64,000 bases of DNA from Candidatus Brevefilum sp. (GTDB lineage: Bacteria; Chloroflexota; Anaerolineae; Anaerolineales; Anaerolineaceae), in assembly GCA_019428905.1 (NCBI GenBank), contig JAHYJN010000006.1, positions 1 through 64,000 of the forward strand, in the 5' to 3' direction. Both the position numbers and the translations under genes were made by a program. The notes beneath the pieces are model-generated. The model was not told where the DNA came from, did no database searches, and saw only the letters and a list, made by a program, of their open reading frames with translations. How positions within the stretch are numbered: position 1 is the first letter of the stretch; each line of letters opens with the position of its first letter. Positions 35,531 through 45,135 of this stretch are shown piece by piece.

Positions 35531-37567
35531 ATGAATAACAAATCATCACTGCCAATGATCCTGACCATCGCCCTGGTGGTGGCATTGTGCTGCCTGTGTA
35601 TCAGCCTGGTCTTGCTGGCCAGCGGCGCGATCTTGATTGCCCAACCCGGAATAAATCAAGAACCCACATCCGTGGTGATCGAACAGCCCCTGCCCAACCT
35701 GGTTCCCCCAACCCTTGAGGCTAGCCCAGTGCCCCCAATAGAGCCCATGCCTGAAATCCCGTTTGATAGACTGGCCGAAAACCTCGAAACCCTCAAAGAC
35801 ACGGACGTACCGATCAATGATCCCATCGAACTGGCAGGACGCCTGGGCGGCAAGGGGGAGATCCCCAGGACCTTCCCAGACCCCCATGCACCTTATCAAG
35901 TCGGTGATTCGAAGGCGTTCTGGGCCACCAATGTCGACAACAGCGAAAACTTCCGCGTCACAGCCACCCTCCGCTACCTTGGCCAACATGTCTACTTTTG
36001 GATCGAGAACAGTGTGGATTACATTGAGGAAGATCTGATCGTATTAGGAGATACCTTTGACCAGCAAATCTACCCCACGACGCGGGCTTTCTTTGGCAGT
36101 GAATGGAACCCGGGTGTGGACAACGATCCAAGAATCCATATCTTGTATGCCAGCGGATTGGGGAAATCCTTGGCTGGCTATTACTCATCTGCAGATCAAC
36201 TCCATCCAGATGCCCATGAGTACTCCAATGCACATGAAATGTTCCTGATCAATGCTGACAACATTCAGCTATGGCATAACAGCATTTACAGCACCCTGGC
36301 TCACGAACTCCAGCACATGATCCACTGGCACATCGACAAAAACGAAGAGACCTGGCTTAACGAAGGCTTTTCCATGCTATCAGAGATCATCAACGGGTAT
36401 GACCCTGGCGGCTTTAATCGTTTTTACCTCCAGAATACAGACCTCCAGCTTACCGATTGGGGAGCCAATATCGGTGAGAATGCCCCGCATTATGGGGCAG
36501 CCATGCTCTTCACAGCCTACTTCCATGACCGCTTCGGTGAAGATGTCACCCGGGCGGTGGTCGCCAATCAGAAAAATGGCATGGAAAGCATCACTGCTGT
36601 CCTGGCTGACCTCGAAATCCGGGATCCACTCACCGGTCAAATCATGACTGCCGAAGATGTGTTCGTGGATTGGGCGGTGACCAATTTCCTCGCCGATCCA
36701 ACCGTGGCTGACGGCCGCTTTACCTACAGCACCTTCGCAGATATTCAGCCCGCATTACCCAGCCAGAGCATCAACACCTGCCCAATGGATCTATCCACCT
36801 CTGATGTCGCCCAATTTGGTGTGGACACCATCAAAATCACTTGCAGCGGTGATTACACCCTGACCTTCGATGGGAGTAGCACAACCAACCTACTGCCGGT
36901 CGCGCCGTATTCGGGTGAGACATTTTTTTGGTCCAACCAGGGTGACCACTCCAACATGCACCTCCAACGCGCATTCGACCTGACCGCAATGAGTGGTCGA
37001 GTAGAGATGACCTACCAAACCTGGTATGACCTTGAGAAGGACTATGATTATGTCTTCGTCTCGGCCTCAACCGATGGCGAAAACTGGCACATTCTTAACA
37101 CCACCTCCTGCACAACCGAGAATCCCTCCGGCAACAGCTATGGCTGCGGCTTGAATGGTCAGTCGGTCGGCTGGCAGCTGGAGCGGGTTGACCTGACACC
37201 TTTCGCAGGGAAGCTCGTCACCGTACGCTTTGACTACATCACCGACGCCGCCGTCAATGGGGATGGGATGGTGATTGACGATATCCGGGTGGAGGCCATC
37301 AATTATTTTACTGATTTCGAAGCTGATGATGGCGGTTGGCAGGGGGAAGGCTTTGTTCGTGTCCAAAACACCCTGCCCCAATTTTTCCGAGTTTCGCTGA
37401 TCACGTATGGCGATGAGGTCAATGTGGTTCACCTGGAACTGGGCGAAGACAACCGGATTGAGGTGGACATCAAATTAGGTGAGGATATCGAATCGGTTGT
37501 AGTGGTCATCAGCGGTACCACACCCTACACACGTCAACGGGCAATTTACCAGGTGGGCATCGAGTAA
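35531..37567 (+). CDS. Surface metalloprotease with MAM-like C-terminal domain
   Basis: Exported protein of 678 residues. A hydrophobic N-terminal segment (about 8-35) anchors or exports it. A Pro-rich spacer follows. The catalytic-like motif is STLAHELQHMIHWHIDK with HExxH, and TWLNEGFSMLSEII supplies a downstream Glu, so it is a gluzincin-type zinc peptidase similar to the immune inhibitor A/M6 group. The C-terminal 230 residues hold beta-rich domains, with MTYQTWYDLEKDYDYVFV, FDYITDAAVNGDGMVIDDI and several Cys, like the MAM-type domains of such enzymes. It likely digests external protein. GGAAAACC precedes the ATG. Confidence 0.8.
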   Translation: MNNKSSLPMILTIALVVALCCLCISLVLLASGAILIAQPGINQEPTSVVIEQPLPNLVPPTLEASPVPPIEPMPEIPFDRLAENLETLKDTDVPINDPIELAGRLGGKGEIPRTFPDPHAPYQVGDSKAFWATNVDNSENFRVTATLRYLGQHVYFWIENSVDYIEEDLIVLGDTFDQQIYPTTRAFFGSEWNPGVDNDPRIHILYASGLGKSLAGYYSSADQLHPDAHEYSNAHEMFLINADNIQLWHNSIYSTLAHELQHMIHWHIDKNEETWLNEGFSMLSEIINGYDPGGFNRFYLQNTDLQLTDWGANIGENAPHYGAAMLFTAYFHDRFGEDVTRAVVANQKNGMESITAVLADLEIRDPLTGQIMTAEDVFVDWAVTNFLADPTVADGRFTYSTFADIQPALPSQSINTCPMDLSTSDVAQFGVDTIKITCSGDYTLTFDGSSTTNLLPVAPYSGETFFWSNQGDHSNMHLQRAFDLTAMSGRVEMTYQTWYDLEKDYDYVFVSASTDGENWHILNTTSCTTENPSGNSYGCGLNGQSVGWQLERVDLTPFAGKLVTVRFDYITDAAVNGDGMVIDDIRVEAINYFTDFEADDGGWQGEGFVRVQNTLPQFFRVSLITYGDEVNVVHLELGEDNRIEVDIKLGEDIESVVVVISGTTPYTRQRAIYQVGIE

Positions 37568-37788
37568 CCCAATGACTAATTCTTTAGATAAATTCTAATA
37601 AAATGATCTTAATGAATGTTTCTTCGGCGATCATCGAAATTGCTCATTAAACAAGGATGGTTTCATTACATTACCTTGAAGTTTTATCCAGTAAAAAATT
37701 TCACAATCTACGAATTGAATAAATCAAAGAACTTAACCCTGCCTGAATCTTCGCCAAGAAAATAGCACAAACAATTGAAAATAATTCA

Positions 37789-40605
37789 TTATTCATCCAA
37801 GGGTTCAAATAGAGCACGTATACTTAAATCCTCATGAAAATAAACATCTAATGATTGATCATAGACTGTTTGCCCTGAAGAGAATTCCCATCCAATGAAA
37901 CGATAACCGGGAAGTGGAAAAGCAGAGATATTGATCGGAATATTTTTAAAATATGTTCCAGACCAAAATCCAACATCAATAACTCCAGGTGTCTCCTCAA
38001 TAATATCAATGGAGTTAATCCTTATATACCCTTCTTCAGAATCAACCAAAAATGTTATTTCATAAGTACCGTCTAGATCAAAATAATTAATAAGATGTTC
38101 TTTCATAACATCTGGACGGGAATAAGCAAAATCTTTCTTATTCCGAATATTTGCATACCAATCATCCAAAGATTCAGGTAAAGACCATCGATCAATATGA
38201 GTTTTTATATCTACTTCAATGACAGATTGCATTTGTTCAATTGTACTTATCACATGAGATGATAAAAAAGAAGTATTTAACAAATCAGCAAACCGATTCA
38301 GAAAATGATTTCGGAAATCCTCGTTCTTAACCAACGAGCGGAATAAAAAAGCCGATTGATCATCTCTTGCTGCAACCTTCATTAAGTTTAGAGAATAATT
38401 ATGGAAGGCAAAATCTAAATCATACAATATCCACCGCCAACGTCCATCAAGGACATTTGGCAATCCTGGGGTATAAGTGTTTGACTTAATTCGCCAAAAA
38501 ACATTATTATTTTGTGGCCAATCCATGTTTGCTGAAAAAATTTGAATAATCTGGAAGTCAATAAAATTATCCAAATCCATCATTGTCCCAATTTTCTCAT
38601 AAACCTTAGGATTATTGATATCGTTTTCCGAAATCATTTCATAAAGTTTGTAATATTCTACTTTATCTTCTGAGTCACCAACGAGCCCCCGATTAGCCAC
38701 ATATTCTAAAATGGTAACTTCATTTGGATTAACAAGATAATGATTAGCAATGTAGTATTCGTCAATGCGTTCGCGAATATTAAAAATGCCCCAATACTCA
38801 CCGTTGAGGAAAAGAATTGAAGGGCGATAACCTTGTGTGTCAAGTGTAGTTTGATCAGCTAAAGTTTGAACAAAAGCATCACGGAACATCGTCCGAAATT
38901 GCTCAGTTCCCGAGTTCCTTAATAGAATTGTTTCAAATTCGTTTACTGGCTCTCCGGTTAGCTGTTTTTTATAATTTGGAAATATCTCATAGTCAATAAA
39001 TTTCTTCTCATCATAATCAACATTTGCGTATATCCGAAAAGATTTTTGAGGTAAATGCCTTGACTCAACACCATGGATACGTATTTCTACATTTTTACTA
39101 AAACCCAATATCCCTGTTGTTTCAAAGAATTCAATGTGAGCTGGTCGTTCCCATTTCATGCCTCTTTGTAGGTAATTACGCGCCACATAAAGTCCTGAAT
39201 CCCCGTCAAAAAGATATTCCGGATTAATCGCCATTGACACAATTGGCAATGATGTCGAAATATCACTTGGTCTTCCAATAAAGTAACTCTGAGTCACAAC
39301 TGGACTTACTTCATCAAATCCTTCGGAGAACAATAATGTGCGAACTATGGTCGCTTTTGGAAATTGACCAGTTCCTAATAATGCCTCATTTATCAATACA
39401 GGTTGACGATATTCATTCGATTTTCTTGATGGACTTGAACCATCCAAAGTATAAAAGATCCTCGCATTATCAACATCACTTTCTATTCGAAGAACAAAAG
39501 GTTCCGAATAGAAGCCTGCTGATTTTGATAAAATTGGTGGAGCCAGAGTAGCATAATTGAGAACGTAGGGATATTTCGTATGTATATTATCCCAATAAGG
39601 AACAAATTCTTTTAATGTCTCAGGGTCGTGTTCAAAATCATTGTCAAGAATATCTAAATATGCTTGGATTCCAAGTTCTGGGATATCTTGCAATGCTCCA
39701 TTTTTCATTAACATAACCAGTGGAGATAAATCTGTTATTGAACAATTCCGCAAATTTAACCTTTCCAATTTTCTCAAATTCATTAATACACCCAGCTCAT
39801 TGCCTACTGGAACATTTCTTAATAAAAGAGTTTCAAGATTTATCAGGTTTTTAATTGGATTTATACTGACAATCTTTGTATTTGAATGTAAATTGAGATA
39901 TGTTAGGTTCGCCAAAGTGCTTAATGGTGAAATATTCTCAATATAATTATCTCTAAGATTAAGCTCACGTAGCTGCACCATATTCTCTAAAAAATCGATA
40001 CCAACAATTCGATTTTCACTTATGTTTAAGCTGGTTAAGTTTTTAAGATCCGAAAGAGCCGAAAAATCAGAAACATGATTATCCGCTAAGTTTAATTCCT
40101 GAATGCTAGAGAATTGTCCTAAGAATTCTATGCCAGACAATCTGATCTGAAGATCGTTTTCATAAACCACTGCATTATGTTCCAAATTGAGAGAAATAAT
40201 AGGAATATGTTTAATAGAATGAAAATTCGCTTGTTCAAGATTTACTATCTTGTTGTAACCAAGATCAAGCACCTTCAAACTGTACAATGTTTGCAGCTGA
40301 CTCACATCCTCAACTAGATTATTGTGCAGATTAAGAATTTCTAGATTTCGAAAATGCTCAATACCTGATAAATCAGATATCTCCTTATCTTGCAAATTTA
40401 ACTCAACAATATCGAGTAATTGACTTTGATAAATCGGCTTCCCAGAATGGTTTAATATTTCTCTAATAGTTGAATCAAGATTCGCATCAGGAAAGATTAC
40501 TACTCGGTCAACAATAATTGAAGTTAATAACAAACTAATCAATAAGAGGATAAGGACAAAAAAATTAAATATCTTTTTCATTGAGTACAAATTACCATTA
40601 AACAT
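37789..40605 (-). CDS. LRR - CotH kinase-like surface protein
   Basis: Large exported or membrane-anchored protein of 938 residues. A hydrophobic N-terminal segment lies at about residues 11-35. Internalin-type leucine-rich repeats (about residues 60-310) include LNLHNNLVEDVSQL and LNLADNHVSDFSAL. A chitobiase C-terminal-like beta domain (FYTLDGSSPS) follows. A CotH domain runs from about 450 to 800, with EYWGIFNIRERIDEYYI and ILYDLDFAFH. A last segment, GYRFIGWEFSSGQTV, resembles Listeria-Bacteroides repeats. CotH domains are atypical protein kinases. It is the third gene of an operon with VTC and DUF4956. Its codons are clearly A+T-rich. The start could also be the ATG at 40581. Confidence 0.85.
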   Translation of the reverse strand: MFNGNLYSMKKIFNFFVLILLLISLLLTSIIVDRVVIFPDANLDSTIREILNHSGKPIYQSQLLDIVELNLQDKEISDLSGIEHFRNLEILNLHNNLVEDVSQLQTLYSLKVLDLGYNKIVNLEQANFHSIKHIPIISLNLEHNAVVYENDLQIRLSGIEFLGQFSSIQELNLADNHVSDFSALSDLKNLTSLNISENRIVGIDFLENMVQLRELNLRDNYIENISPLSTLANLTYLNLHSNTKIVSINPIKNLINLETLLLRNVPVGNELGVLMNLRKLERLNLRNCSITDLSPLVMLMKNGALQDIPELGIQAYLDILDNDFEHDPETLKEFVPYWDNIHTKYPYVLNYATLAPPILSKSAGFYSEPFVLRIESDVDNARIFYTLDGSSPSRKSNEYRQPVLINEALLGTGQFPKATIVRTLLFSEGFDEVSPVVTQSYFIGRPSDISTSLPIVSMAINPEYLFDGDSGLYVARNYLQRGMKWERPAHIEFFETTGILGFSKNVEIRIHGVESRHLPQKSFRIYANVDYDEKKFIDYEIFPNYKKQLTGEPVNEFETILLRNSGTEQFRTMFRDAFVQTLADQTTLDTQGYRPSILFLNGEYWGIFNIRERIDEYYIANHYLVNPNEVTILEYVANRGLVGDSEDKVEYYKLYEMISENDINNPKVYEKIGTMMDLDNFIDFQIIQIFSANMDWPQNNNVFWRIKSNTYTPGLPNVLDGRWRWILYDLDFAFHNYSLNLMKVAARDDQSAFLFRSLVKNEDFRNHFLNRFADLLNTSFLSSHVISTIEQMQSVIEVDIKTHIDRWSLPESLDDWYANIRNKKDFAYSRPDVMKEHLINYFDLDGTYEITFLVDSEEGYIRINSIDIIEETPGVIDVGFWSGTYFKNIPINISAFPLPGYRFIGWEFSSGQTVYDQSLDVYFHEDLSIRALFEPLDE

Positions 40606-40703
40606 TAGCTTCTTTCGATGTGCAATAATGGTTTATCCGATGATAAAATATTTACGATTATTCATAACTAAGATTGTTGAGAACTCCGCCTGAACCAACA
40701 TTA

Positions 40704-41447
40704 TTATCGATCACTCCAGCTGGGAACGATAAGACCAGGTTGGCTAGTCTGAATACCAAAAGCAAACTTGCTGTTCGGAACCAGCCTCAATCCATGGGAT
40801 TTCACCACTTGGTGGAGCCATTTTTCAAGAGTGTTGGTGTGTTTGACTTCAAGCACAACCATTTGCTCATGATGCTTAAACCAAAACACCTTTTCTGGAA
40901 ATAGCTCACATGAGGAAGCACTTTTTATGTGGTGATCAAATGTAATCCGTGTTCCACTCCCATCTCTGGTTTGATATCCTTCCCGATGATACTCAACCAA
41001 AGTTTTAGGTTCTAAGTTCATCATAAGAACATGTCGTTCAAACTCCGCCAACACTGGATCAGAATTATTCTGCCAATGACGCTGATTAATGAATTTCTGA
41101 CAATCTTCAATGGTGGTATAGGCTCCATATTTTCTTGTTAAATTTGCATCACGCACCTTCATCTCAACCCGGATATCAGGACGATCACTCATCAAATCAG
41201 AATAAGTCCTAATACGGTACTTCACGCGATCAGAATTTCCACCACACTTCTCAACAAAGATTTGATAGTGAGCCGTGTCATAATACAAACTCCGCACTAG
41301 GTATCGGTGGTTCGGGGCTCTTTTTGTGTAATAGTCTTGCAGTATATAGGGATAGAGTGCATTCTTTATCGCGTAATATTGCGCATAGGTACACCTATAT
41401 TTTCGCTCAAAACGGGATGTGGTTGAAAGAAGATCTTCAGCTACCAT
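40704..41447 (-). CDS. VTC-domain polyphosphate polymerase-like protein
   Basis: Protein of 247 residues with the tunnel-shaped VTC domain that makes polyphosphate from ATP in the yeast Vtc4 complex. The typical strands are RFERKYRCTYAQ, LVRSLYYDT, VKYRIRTYS, RVEMKVRD (Glu-x-Lys), LVEYHREGYQ, RITFDHHI and VVLEVKHTN (Glu-x-Lys near the C-terminus). These supply the basic and acidic residues lining the tunnel. No membrane segment is present, so it should be cytosolic. It lies 17 bases after the DUF4956 gene and upstream of the CotH gene. This three-gene association recurs in bacteria. Polymerase activity is inferred from the domain. Confidence 0.88.
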   Translation of the reverse strand: MVAEDLLSTTSRFERKYRCTYAQYYAIKNALYPYILQDYYTKRAPNHRYLVRSLYYDTAHYQIFVEKCGGNSDRVKYRIRTYSDLMSDRPDIRVEMKVRDANLTRKYGAYTTIEDCQKFINQRHWQNNSDPVLAEFERHVLMMNLEPKTLVEYHREGYQTRDGSGTRITFDHHIKSASSCELFPEKVFWFKHHEQMVVLEVKHTNTLEKWLHQVVKSHGLRLVPNSKFAFGIQTSQPGLIVPSWSDR

Positions 41448-41464
41448 GATGCAAATATTATGTA

Positions 41465-42163
41465 TCAGACAGGTAAAGCCAATTGCGGAGCCAGCAGTGA
41501 GACGTTCGATATCTTGTCAATTTGTTTTAACGCTTTCAGAAGTTCATCTAAAGCATCTTTCGTTTCACCAAGGTGTAATTCAAAGACGATTTCCCACATA
41601 TCGTCATTGATGTTTTGTGAACGCATAACTGCATCAGAGGTGTATTGATTAATGATGTTCTTAATTGGTTCTTTGTCATAATCAGATGTCCCAGATACGA
41701 CCAAAATATAGTCATGATTCTGAGATCGTCCATATTTAACCAAATACAAGATGAAAATCACAATCAGAATGATCAAAGATGCTAGCGCCACCATCGTCCA
41801 ATTATAGGTTCCTGCGCCTAATCCTATAGCAATCACCCAAAACAAGTACACCATATCGCGAGTATCCTTAATAGGTGTCCGAAATCGGATTATCGAAAGC
41901 GAACCTACCAAACCCAATGACAACACTAAATTTCCCCGGATGAAAAACATCACCAAAGCAACGATCGGTGCAAGCATTACCAGCGATGTCATGAAACTGA
42001 GTTCATAATTGACGCCTCGATGGGTAAGTTTATAAACCTGGGATATGATTAATCCCAAGATTATCGCAACAAACAAAGAAAAAACAATGTTGAAAATATC
42101 ATCACTGGTTAGTGCCATGCTGGCAAACGCTTTTTGGGCTGTAAATAATAGTTCATCCCACAT
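41465..42163 (-). CDS. DUF4956 membrane protein
   Basis: Membrane protein of 232 residues. Three or four hydrophobic helices occupy residues 25-150 (IFNIVFSLFVAIILGLIIS, SLVMLAPIVALVMFFI, MVYLFWVIAIGLGAGTYNW, ALASLIILIVIFILYLV). The signature RFRTPIKDTRDMVYLFW is typical of DUF4956. The C-terminal 80 residues are soluble and resemble a small ferredoxin-like or ACT-like fold. It is probably the membrane partner of the VTC protein, by analogy with the membrane domain of eukaryotic VTC complexes. First gene of the operon. Confidence 0.85.
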   Translation of the reverse strand: MWDELLFTAQKAFASMALTSDDIFNIVFSLFVAIILGLIISQVYKLTHRGVNYELSFMTSLVMLAPIVALVMFFIRGNLVLSLGLVGSLSIIRFRTPIKDTRDMVYLFWVIAIGLGAGTYNWTMVALASLIILIVIFILYLVKYGRSQNHDYILVVSGTSDYDKEPIKNIINQYTSDAVMRSQNINDDMWEIVFELHLGETKDALDELLKALKQIDKISNVSLLAPQLALPV

Positions 42164-42292
42164 ATATGCACCTCTCTAACTCCAATTTAATACAATCTAA
42201 TAATACTCTGGCAATACTTCAATAAAATAGAATTCACAAGTCTTCAATTCACTTCGGTAAGCAAATACTCGAATGGTTATTACCAAAATTGG

Positions 42293-42330
42293 TGCGTATT
42301 CCGGTGAAACCGACCAGTGGTTCAGGAAAT
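42293..42330. mobile_element. Possible IS21-family terminal repeat relic
   Basis: The stretch GCGTATTCCGGTGAAACCG followed by ACCAGTGGTTCAGG resembles the multiple terminal repeats at the ends of IS21-family elements. There, TTCCGGTGAAACCG-like units recur. No transposase or helper gene is left here. The match is from memory of such repeats and short, so this is tentative. Confidence 0.3.
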
Positions 42331-42450
42331 TATTGCGAATACATTACTAAGTTATTATTTTTATCTATTATTTCAAGAATTTATGAACACATCCTAATTA
42401 CAATTAAACAATTCGATTTCAAATGGATTCAATAAGGCTGACGAATACAG

Positions 42451-42479
42451 ATTTTAGCATAACAAAAGGATACGGACAA
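42451..42479 (-). promoter_or_regulatory. Predicted promoter of the DUF4956-VTC-CotH operon
   Basis: On the minus strand, TTGTCC (42479-42474), 17 bases, then TAAAAT (42456-42451) preceded by TGC (extended -10). The start would be near 42444, giving a leader of about 280 nt before the ATG at 42163. Confidence 0.5.
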
Positions 42480-42707
42480 GTTGTTAGATTTGTTTTGAAG
42501 TAGGAAATGGAAGATTGATGTCAATTTCGTTCGAATTCCGGATAAGTATATTAATTCTTGAGAATCCTGCTTGATATACCTTTTACACTTAAATTCTATC
42601 AAATAATTCATCCTTTCAGGTGGTGTTCTAGCAATAGCCTATTATCTATCATTCTTCTGGTATTCTTGAAAGCGAAAATTCTTTTTTTTCTTCAAGGAGG
42701 TTCTCTC

Positions 42708-44500
42708 ATGGCTGCCCCATTCAAAATTTTCACCTAAACAGACCCCACACACCCTGGGTCTCAGACGATGACACCCGTATGCGCCATCCTGAATTTCTCT
42801 CACCCACAAATGTTTCGCAGCATCTATCAGAACCTAAATGGATTGAGGGAATTTAGGATCACGGCGCATTTAAGCCCTCAACCCGATGAATTTCCTAGGC
42901 AAATCTTGGCCCCCTTCCCGATCGAAAGTACTCTGACAAACCCCCAGGGCGTGTGAACAGCTGTCGTACCTTCGCAAATTCACAGTAAACCTCGCCTGGC
43001 TTGCCGAAATCGTCCTGCGCCATGTTGGCGCTGTCAATTGGCATTGCCGGGTCTTCCTCAATTCATAATTTGTTGGTGAACACTTTGGCGAGTTTGAACC
43101 TTTCTCCTATGATATCAGTGAATTATTGAGCGAAGGTAAAAACAACCTCGTCGTTTCCAATTGAGACCCCAGCGACAAATTGCCCATCCAACACGGCAAG
43201 CGGGTGCGTAAACCGGATTCCCCTGGTTCAGCGTCCATTCCGGCATCTGGTAAACCGACTAGCTGAAAGGCGTACCCAATACTTATATAGAAACCTTCAA
43301 AATCACATCGGAAATTATCAAGGCTTGGTGACCTTTGTTGCACAAATCACCCATACCGCTCAAGGCTATACCCTGCATGCCCGGTTTTTTAACCAGGGAG
43401 TTCAAGTCATCGAAGGCAGCTCCCCTTTGGTTAAACCGCTCATCCTTCCCATACCTGATGCTAATCTGTGGTCAACCGAGGACCCTCAGCTTTACGACCT
43501 GGTGCTAGCTCCCTTTATCTGTCAAAAGGCCATCGACCAGGTGTCCAGCTATTTCGGCACGCGAAAATTAAGCCTTTCTAGAGACACTTAAGTAACTTTG
43601 TGGTTTTGCCTAAACAATCAACCTCTGTTCCTTAATGTACGGCTCAACCAGGGCTACTGCCCATACAGCCTACCCACCCCGCCAACAGACCTGGCAGTCC
43701 AGTTGGAGATGAGCTTCAGCAAGCAAGGCGGCTTCAATATCCTCCGCAAGTACTCAATTTTGAACCCGCTGGCAATTACGACCATTGTGACCGGGCTAGC
43801 CTGATCGTATGGCAAGACATCGTTAGTGGTAGCATCAGCCCGAAACCCATCTGGTTCCTGTATGCGCGTCTGCTAAAATCCTTGCGGGTGACCGTGCTTA
43901 TTGGCGGTTGGGGCGACAGCAAAAAGTCAGCCGCCAACAATTTTAGGACTGATGGCAGCGCATGCTTTCCAACCTGTACAACTTGGTATCAACTGCCATT
44001 TGTGGACCCTATAACGAGGGCTGAGAACAATTCGATGCCGCCCAATTTGCCGATAGGACTATTGAACTTGATCCTACATGCCTGGTCGATCATATCAGCG
44101 GTTGATTTGACCAGGGCGCAGGAGACTTTAAAATTACTTCAAACCCTTACCTCAACCCAAATTAGCCCTGACACGCGCCTGGGCTCTCTCAGAATTCGGC
44201 GGGTGCAGCATGAACCTGAAATAGCATGCATGAAACACGAATAAAGATTCCAGCTATAAGTAATACACTTCCAGAGAGGCCCTGACCGAGAGCTTTGTTT
44301 ACCTTCTTGAAACCCAGCATATCACCGGGATCCAGGCCGGGTTATCAGCCTCATTCTATACCCAGCAAACGGACATCGAAACAGAAGTCAACGGCTTCCT
44401 GGCTTATAACTGTTAAGTGTTCAAGATAAACCTAGAAGCATTGGTTTCCGTCCACGAAAAGTTATCTCGAACAAACCAAGACCCATCATTACAATGAGCG
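42708..44500 (+). pseudogene. Decayed glycoside hydrolase family 2 gene
   Basis: Remains of a beta-galactosidase-like GH2 enzyme, broken by many stops and frameshifts. In changing frames one can read ILAPFPIESTL, NWHCRVFLN, FGEFEPFSYDISELL and GKNNLVVSN. Further on come LWSTEDPQLYDLVL, VSSYFGTRKLSLS, LNNQPLFLNVRLNQGY, SLIVWQDI, ICGPYNEG (the region of the catalytic Glu), LDPTCLVDHISG and ASFYTQQTDIETEVNGFLAY. The order matches the sugar-binding, immunoglobulin-like and TIM-barrel domains of GH2. The original start is intact: AAGGAGG then ATG at 42708, but a stop follows after 9 codons. The relic is about 1.8 kb, shorter than a normal gene, so parts are deleted. Confidence 0.85.
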
Positions 44501-44518
44501 GTTAATGCCTCTCCATAT

Positions 44519-44552
44519 AAAAAGACTGTCCCAGATGGATGGGACAGTCTTT
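44519..44552. terminator. Terminator hairpin between GH2 relic and STAS gene
   Basis: AAAGACTGTCCCA pairs with TGGGACAGTCTTT (13 bp, 6-base loop). The minus strand continues with TTTTTATA, so it suits the STAS gene; the plus side has a shorter T-run. Confidence 0.88.
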
Positions 44553-44594
44553 TGCTGTGTCGTTGAAGAGGTTTGGATAAAAATACCTCAGTGA

Positions 44595-44930
44595 TTACAA
44601 ATTACCGACCGCATCGATCAGGTCATCATAGACAGTAAAATAGGGAGCAATCCCGACCAGGTCCATTGACTCGCGGATACGTTCATCCATATGGACAAGG
44701 ATCAGCTCCCCCCGATTCATCTTCTTGACCTCTTTTTGAACCCGGATCAGGGCCCACCAACCGGCGCTTGAGACAAAGGTCACCTCGCTCATATCAAAGA
44801 TGATGTTGTATTGACCCTTTTCAATCAACTGGTTGAGCGCTTCTTCAACCTCGGGTGCGGTGTAGCTGTCAATCCGACCGCTGGTGGATAAAACTGTACT
44901 GCGTTTATATTCAGTGATTTCAAAATCCAT
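44595..44930 (-). CDS. STAS-domain anti-sigma factor antagonist
   Basis: Cytoplasmic STAS protein of 111 residues, of the SpoIIAA/RsbV type that binds an anti-sigma kinase and frees a sigma factor. The phosphorylatable Ser lies in EVTFVSSAGWWALIRV (about residue 58). The usual opening STSGRIDSYTAPEVEEAL is present. No partner kinase or sigma gene is near, so it may work with distant partners. GGAGAAGG precedes the ATG, and on the minus strand a TATAAT lies at 44971-44966. Confidence 0.9.
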   Translation of the reverse strand: MDFEITEYKRSTVLSTSGRIDSYTAPEVEEALNQLIEKGQYNIIFDMSEVTFVSSAGWWALIRVQKEVKKMNRGELILVHMDERIRESMDLVGIAPYFTVYDDLIDAVGNL

Positions 44931-45135
44931 TGCACCTTCTCCATCAAACTTGTGGACGTCTAATTATTATAAACGATAATTACCATAAAAAACAACATTT
45001 ACCAGCTTTAAATCACAGTTGAATTGATCACACAATTCTTGCAAATGCTCAGCCGAATCATTAATATTATAAATTAATATCAGTGAGGTTTCCATAATTT
45101 TCACTCATTGACCCCGTCGAGTATAATCATGCCCT

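Larger units (their letters stand above)
42164..42707. other. A+T-rich non-coding region upstream of the VTC operon
   Basis: No gene is seen. The stretch contains a good minus-strand promoter, a possible IS21-type end relic, and the ribosome binding site (AAGGAGG, 42694-42700) of the decayed gene that follows. Confidence 0.5.

Noticed and set aside
42708-44500. Recoding or selenocysteine reading of the broken GH2 gene, given the nearby tRNA-Sec
   Set aside because: Stops include TAA and TAG as well as TGA, and the matching segments change frame many times, so it is decay.
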